Shown here: one piece after another, positions 61,646 to 64,000 of the stretch | How positions within the stretch are numbered: position 1 is the stretch's first letter | How the letters are laid out: each line of letters starts with the position of its first letter | NCBI GenBank assembly: GCA_016713365.1 | Contig: JADJPG010000010.1 | Location: 62,001-126,000 of the forward strand | Reading direction: 5' to 3' | Length of the DNA stretch: 64,000 nucleotides | Source of the DNA: Verrucomicrobiota bacterium | GTDB taxonomy: Bacteria; Verrucomicrobiota; Verrucomicrobiia; Limisphaerales; JADJPG01 | Notes under the pieces: generated by a model | Database searches by the model: none | The model's input: the letters and a program-made list of their open reading frames with translations, nothing else | Told to the model about the DNA's origin: nothing | Program-made: the position numbers and the translations under genes

Positions 61646-62175
61646 GTTCGAGACGATCGAGGAACTCAAGATACATCTCAGGCGTCCCCTGGCGACGGAA
61701 TATCTCCCTTAATTCCGGGTCCCTCGGGTTGAATCTCCCAGCACGTACCAGATTCTCAATATCGAGCCAATCCTTGCCTTTCCGATTCTCAGGGCCGTGA
61801 TGAATCGCGTGAACCTTCAAGGCAATCAAACTCGTTTCGGCCGGCACCAAAGTTTTCACTCCCAGACACTCCACCTCTCGGGCGGTCTCGAAGAAGCGCA
61901 AAGGAAGTTTCGTTTACGAGCATGAGATCCAAGCGAAACGAAACCCCGTAGGGCGGCGAATAGTTGGCAAAGTTCTCACCAACATTGAGCGGCTTTTTTG
62001 AAACCTTCTGATATCAGCAACTTGTCCCACGACTCCCGATCCGCTTTGCGCACCAGAAATCAACATCCAACGTTGCGCGCGGCGCACAATAGGCGTTCAC
62101 TGCATGCCCCCCAATCACCAGATATGGCAGCCCTTGCCTTTGCGCCTCCTGGTGAATGAGCGTTACGGGAAACAT
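61638..62175 (-). pseudogene. AbiEii/DUF6036-type nucleotidyltransferase with three frameshifts
   Basis: From ATG 62175 the protein reads 'LPYLVIGGHAVNAYCAPRAT' and 'LDVDF', the GGxAxxxxxxxRxTxDxD signature of this nucleotidyltransferase group. The frame breaks at AAA 62057-62059, at the T6 run 61994-61999 and near 61891-61904. The pieces 'DRESWDKLLISEGFKK', 'FANYSPPYGVSFRLDLMLVN' and 'ETAREVECLGVKTLVPAETS' to 'MYLEFLDRLEHE' join into about 180 residues. Proteins of this type are toxin parts of type IV systems or housekeeping-like lone enzymes. Two of the breaks are at homopolymers, so the gene may be intact in the cell. Confidence 0.72.
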
Positions 62176-62187
62176 GAGTCGGTCGAA

Positions 62188-63120
62188 CTAATTATTCTTC
62201 GCCAAACCTTCCATGTGCCCAAGGTTCTTCACGGGCTTGAAGATCTCCTGCACCTCCGCGAGCAATTGCTGGTCGATCGGTTCCGCCGCCCACTTCGCCC
62301 AGTTACGGATGTTCTCCGGGTTCGCACTGCCGGCCACAGTCGTCGTGATGTCCGGGTTCGCGAGGCTGAACTGCAGCGCGAGCTTCGCGATATCCACGCC
62401 CTTCTTCGCGCAATGAGCGGCAGCGGCGCGCGCAGCAGCCTTCACGTCCTCGGGTTCCTTGAGCCACGCGGGCAACGGCGCGTTCGTGAGCAGGCGCGCG
62501 CTGAACGGACCGGCGTTCATCGCGCCCACTCCCTTCGACTTCAGATACGGCACGATTTCGTCGGCGAAGCGAGTGTTCTGGAGCGTGTATTGATTGTAGC
62601 TCAGCGCGCAATCGACCGACGTCTGGTCGAGGATGAACTTGAAAATCTTCATCGGGTAACCGCTGAAGCCGATGAACCGGACCTTGCCCGCCTGCTGAAT
62701 CTTCCGCAGCGCCGGGATGGTCTCATCCACGATCTGCTGCATCTCCACGAACTCAATGTCGTGGCACAGCATGATGTCGAGATGGTCGGTGCCGAGCCGG
62801 TGCAAGGTCACGTCCACACTCTCGGCCACGCGTTTCGCGCTGAAGTCGAAGTGCTGGAGATCGTAGCGGCCGAGCTTCGAGCACAGTGTATAGCTGTCGC
62901 GCGGCACACCCCGCAAGGCGATGCCCAACAGCACTTCGCTCATGCCGCGTCCGTAGAACGGCGACGTGTCGATGAAGTTCAGGCCGCAATCGAGCGCCAC
63001 GCGGACGCTCTTCAGCGCTTCATCCATCGTGACGCTGCGGAACTCCTGCCCGAGCGACGACGCGCCGAAGCTCAGGATGGGGAGTTGTAGGCCGGTTTTA
63101 CCAAGGAGTCGGGTTTGCAT
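62188..63120 (-). CDS. Aldo/keto reductase
   Basis: The 310-residue enzyme starts 'MQTRLLGKTGLQLPILSFGA' and has the AKR tetrad: Asp and Tyr in 'NFIDTSPFYGRGMSEVLLG', Lys in 'YTLCSKLGRY' and His in 'DIMLCHDIEF'. The NADP-site end 'TTTVAGSANPENI' is present. The sequence resembles the L-fucose/L-galactose/D-arabinose dehydrogenase-like branch, which oxidises sugars to lactones. Next to a tagaturonate-epimerase-like gene, a role in sugar or uronate catabolism is plausible. Start at ATG 63120 agrees with family length. Confidence 0.9.
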   Translation of the reverse strand: MQTRLLGKTGLQLPILSFGASSLGQEFRSVTMDEALKSVRVALDCGLNFIDTSPFYGRGMSEVLLGIALRGVPRDSYTLCSKLGRYDLQHFDFSAKRVAESVDVTLHRLGTDHLDIMLCHDIEFVEMQQIVDETIPALRKIQQAGKVRFIGFSGYPMKIFKFILDQTSVDCALSYNQYTLQNTRFADEIVPYLKSKGVGAMNAGPFSARLLTNAPLPAWLKEPEDVKAAARAAAAHCAKKGVDIAKLALQFSLANPDITTTVAGSANPENIRNWAKWAAEPIDQQLLAEVQEIFKPVKNLGHMEGLAKNN

Positions 63121-63357
63121 CGGAGCGAGGAGTAGTCAGTGAATCAGTAGGTCAGTAAACAGTCGAGGACGCGGCGGCTCAGCTTCCTCTCCATGCGAGG
63201 CACGAGCGGGGAGAGGATTGAGGAGAGGGGAAATCCCAATAGAAACACTCCTCCTCTCCCCAGCCCTCTCCTCCATCGGATGGAAGAGAGGGAGCAGAAT
63301 CCGTTGTTACATCGTTTTTGAAAGCAGTTCATCAGAAGTCAGTAATCAGTCGTCGGT
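63121..63357. repeat. Intergenic inverted-repeat element
   Basis: Between two minus-strand genes lies a C/T-rich and G/A-rich inverted structure: GGGGAGAGGATTGAGGAGAG around 63209-63228 faces CTCCTCCTCTCCCCAGCCCT around 63247-63266. Short direct repeats like GTCAGTAAACAGTC (63151-63164) and GTCAGTAATCAGTC (63337-63350) bracket it at 186-base spacing. It has no coding potential. It could be a small non-autonomous mobile element or a repeat family, and the flanking repeats would then be target duplications. Confidence 0.5.
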
Positions 63358-64000
63358 TCATCCAATGAACAACGGCTTCATGTGTCGGTCGAAAATATTC
63401 TCCGTCACGTTCTTCGCCACGATGGCTTCGTTCGACTTCAGCAAGCCCGTGTAACGCGCGCCCGCCTTCGCCGCGAGCTTGAACGACACGTGCAGCAACT
63501 GGCGGAAGCTCGCGTTGAACTCCGCATGACCGGGGATGTGCCGCAGCGCATTCGCGAACTGTTCGCCGCGCCAGCCGTTCACCGTCGCCGCAGACGGCAG
63601 CTTCGCCTTGTCGATGTCGATCACGCTCGCGTAGGGCGCGCAAAGTTCGTCCACATGTTCGAGCGCATAGGTGTAAATCTCCTTCGCCAACGCCAGCCCT
63701 TCGCCGCCCGCTTCCGCGAGGCCAATGAGCTCTTCGAGCCACGTCGTGCCGGCGGTCTTGAGATGCAGGCCCGCGCCCGTGCGTTGGAGCGCGCGGCGGA
63801 TGATCGGGTAGAGCGAAAACTTGTCGCTGCCGCTGTGAACGGAGAGCTTGAGGTTCGCCGGCAGACCGTAGCGCGCGATGGCGTGCGCGATGACGGCGAG
63901 GTCGTCGTTGAACTCCTTCTCGAACTGCGCGAGGTCGCCGACGTAATCCACGCCCTTGTTGAAGCGCCCGGTGAACTTCGGCGCGATGGTCTGCGCCTTC
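63358..64000 (-). CDS. uxaE: Tagaturonate epimerase-like protein, 5' end outside window
   Basis: The frame is open through the window edge, so only the C-terminal ~213 residues are seen; GTG 63951 is an internal codon (upstream residues KAQTIAPKFTGRFNKG are in the same frame). The core 'LKLSVHSGSDKFSLYPIIRR' and 'GLHLKTAGTTWLEELIGLAE' matches the UxaE family, TIM-barrel-like enzymes that interconvert tagaturonate and fructuronate. The His in SVHSGSDKF and the Lys in HLKTAGT are likely active-site residues. It lies upstream of the aldo/keto reductase, suggesting uronate or sugar-acid catabolism. Confidence 0.72.
   Translation of the reverse strand, partial: KAQTIAPKFTGRFNKGVDYVGDLAQFEKEFNDDLAVIAHAIARYGLPANLKLSVHSGSDKFSLYPIIRRALQRTGAGLHLKTAGTTWLEELIGLAEAGGEGLALAKEIYTYALEHVDELCAPYASVIDIDKAKLPSAATVNGWRGEQFANALRHIPGHAEFNASFRQLLHVSFKLAAKAGARYTGLLKSNEAIVAKNVTENIFDRHMKPLFIG

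Noticed and set aside
63190..63300. Possible CRISPR-like repeats in the purine/pyrimidine-rich gap
   Set aside because: No regular repeat-spacer periodicity; the similarity is an inverted repeat and low-complexity GAGAGG/CCTCTC tracts.

Overview
The window looks like chromosome of a member of the Verrucomicrobiota, probably the Pedosphaera/Limisphaera side of the phylum. This is inferred from protein style: a family-18 glycosidase and a beta-helix protein ending in the 'FYRV/FFKV' tail domain, a lamin-tail domain, large carboxypeptidase-regulatory-domain proteins, a Gfo/Idh oxidoreductase opening with 'GINFDHFHMGDLL', and a ceramidase-like secreted protein. No rRNA is present to confirm it. 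No tRNA, CRISPR array, integrase or transposase was recognised.

Layout. 1-822 is the 3' part of a DUF4159 gene, which shares a bidirectional terminator with the next block. 914-14015 is a minus-strand S10/spc/alpha ribosomal run: rplB-rpsS-rplV-rpsC-rplP-rpmC-rpsQ-rplN-rplX-rplE-rpsN-rpsH-rplF-rplR-rpsE-rplO-secY-map-infA-rpmJ-rpsM-rpsK-rpsD-rpoA-rplQ. It lacks rpmD and adk, and it begins at rplB instead of rpsJ. 14375-25525 is a mixed block: GH18, dtd, a TolB/M28/PDZ exopeptidase, an HD protein with coaD, a nucleotidyltransferase, an EEP nuclease-like protein and an ABC exporter. It carries two families of hairpin repeats, and two of these copies lie inside coding sequence. 25742-31991 is a tightly coupled signalling cluster: HTH-receiver fusion, PAS-PAS kinase, two lone receivers, hybrid kinase, and a last receiver.

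31635-34556 is a minus-strand group (rhodanese, DsbD N-domain, small membrane protein, zinc-ribbon SDR). 34668-41499 holds a Gfo/Idh oxidoreductase, a FadL-like porin and two carboxypeptidase-regulatory-domain proteins. 41879-46861 has ankyrin, htpG and an acetate-type symporter with its DUF485 partner. 47220-54865 is a surface-polysaccharide locus (ligase/polymerase, GT4, methyltransferase, flippase, beta-helix protein). 54927-64000 contains dxr-cdsA, an SGNH hydrolase, two unknown genes, a ceramidase-like protein, a broken AbiEii-type nucleotidyltransferase with a small partner, an aldo/keto reductase and a partial tagaturonate epimerase-like gene.

A recurring caution: at least eight genes, including the essential rplO, are interrupted by single-base length differences, often in short homopolymers. 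The simplest explanation is uncorrected indel error in the assembly, so several apparently broken genes are probably intact in the organism. The most promising biology is the HTH-receiver signalling cluster and the composite hairpin repeats read through as interdomain linkers.
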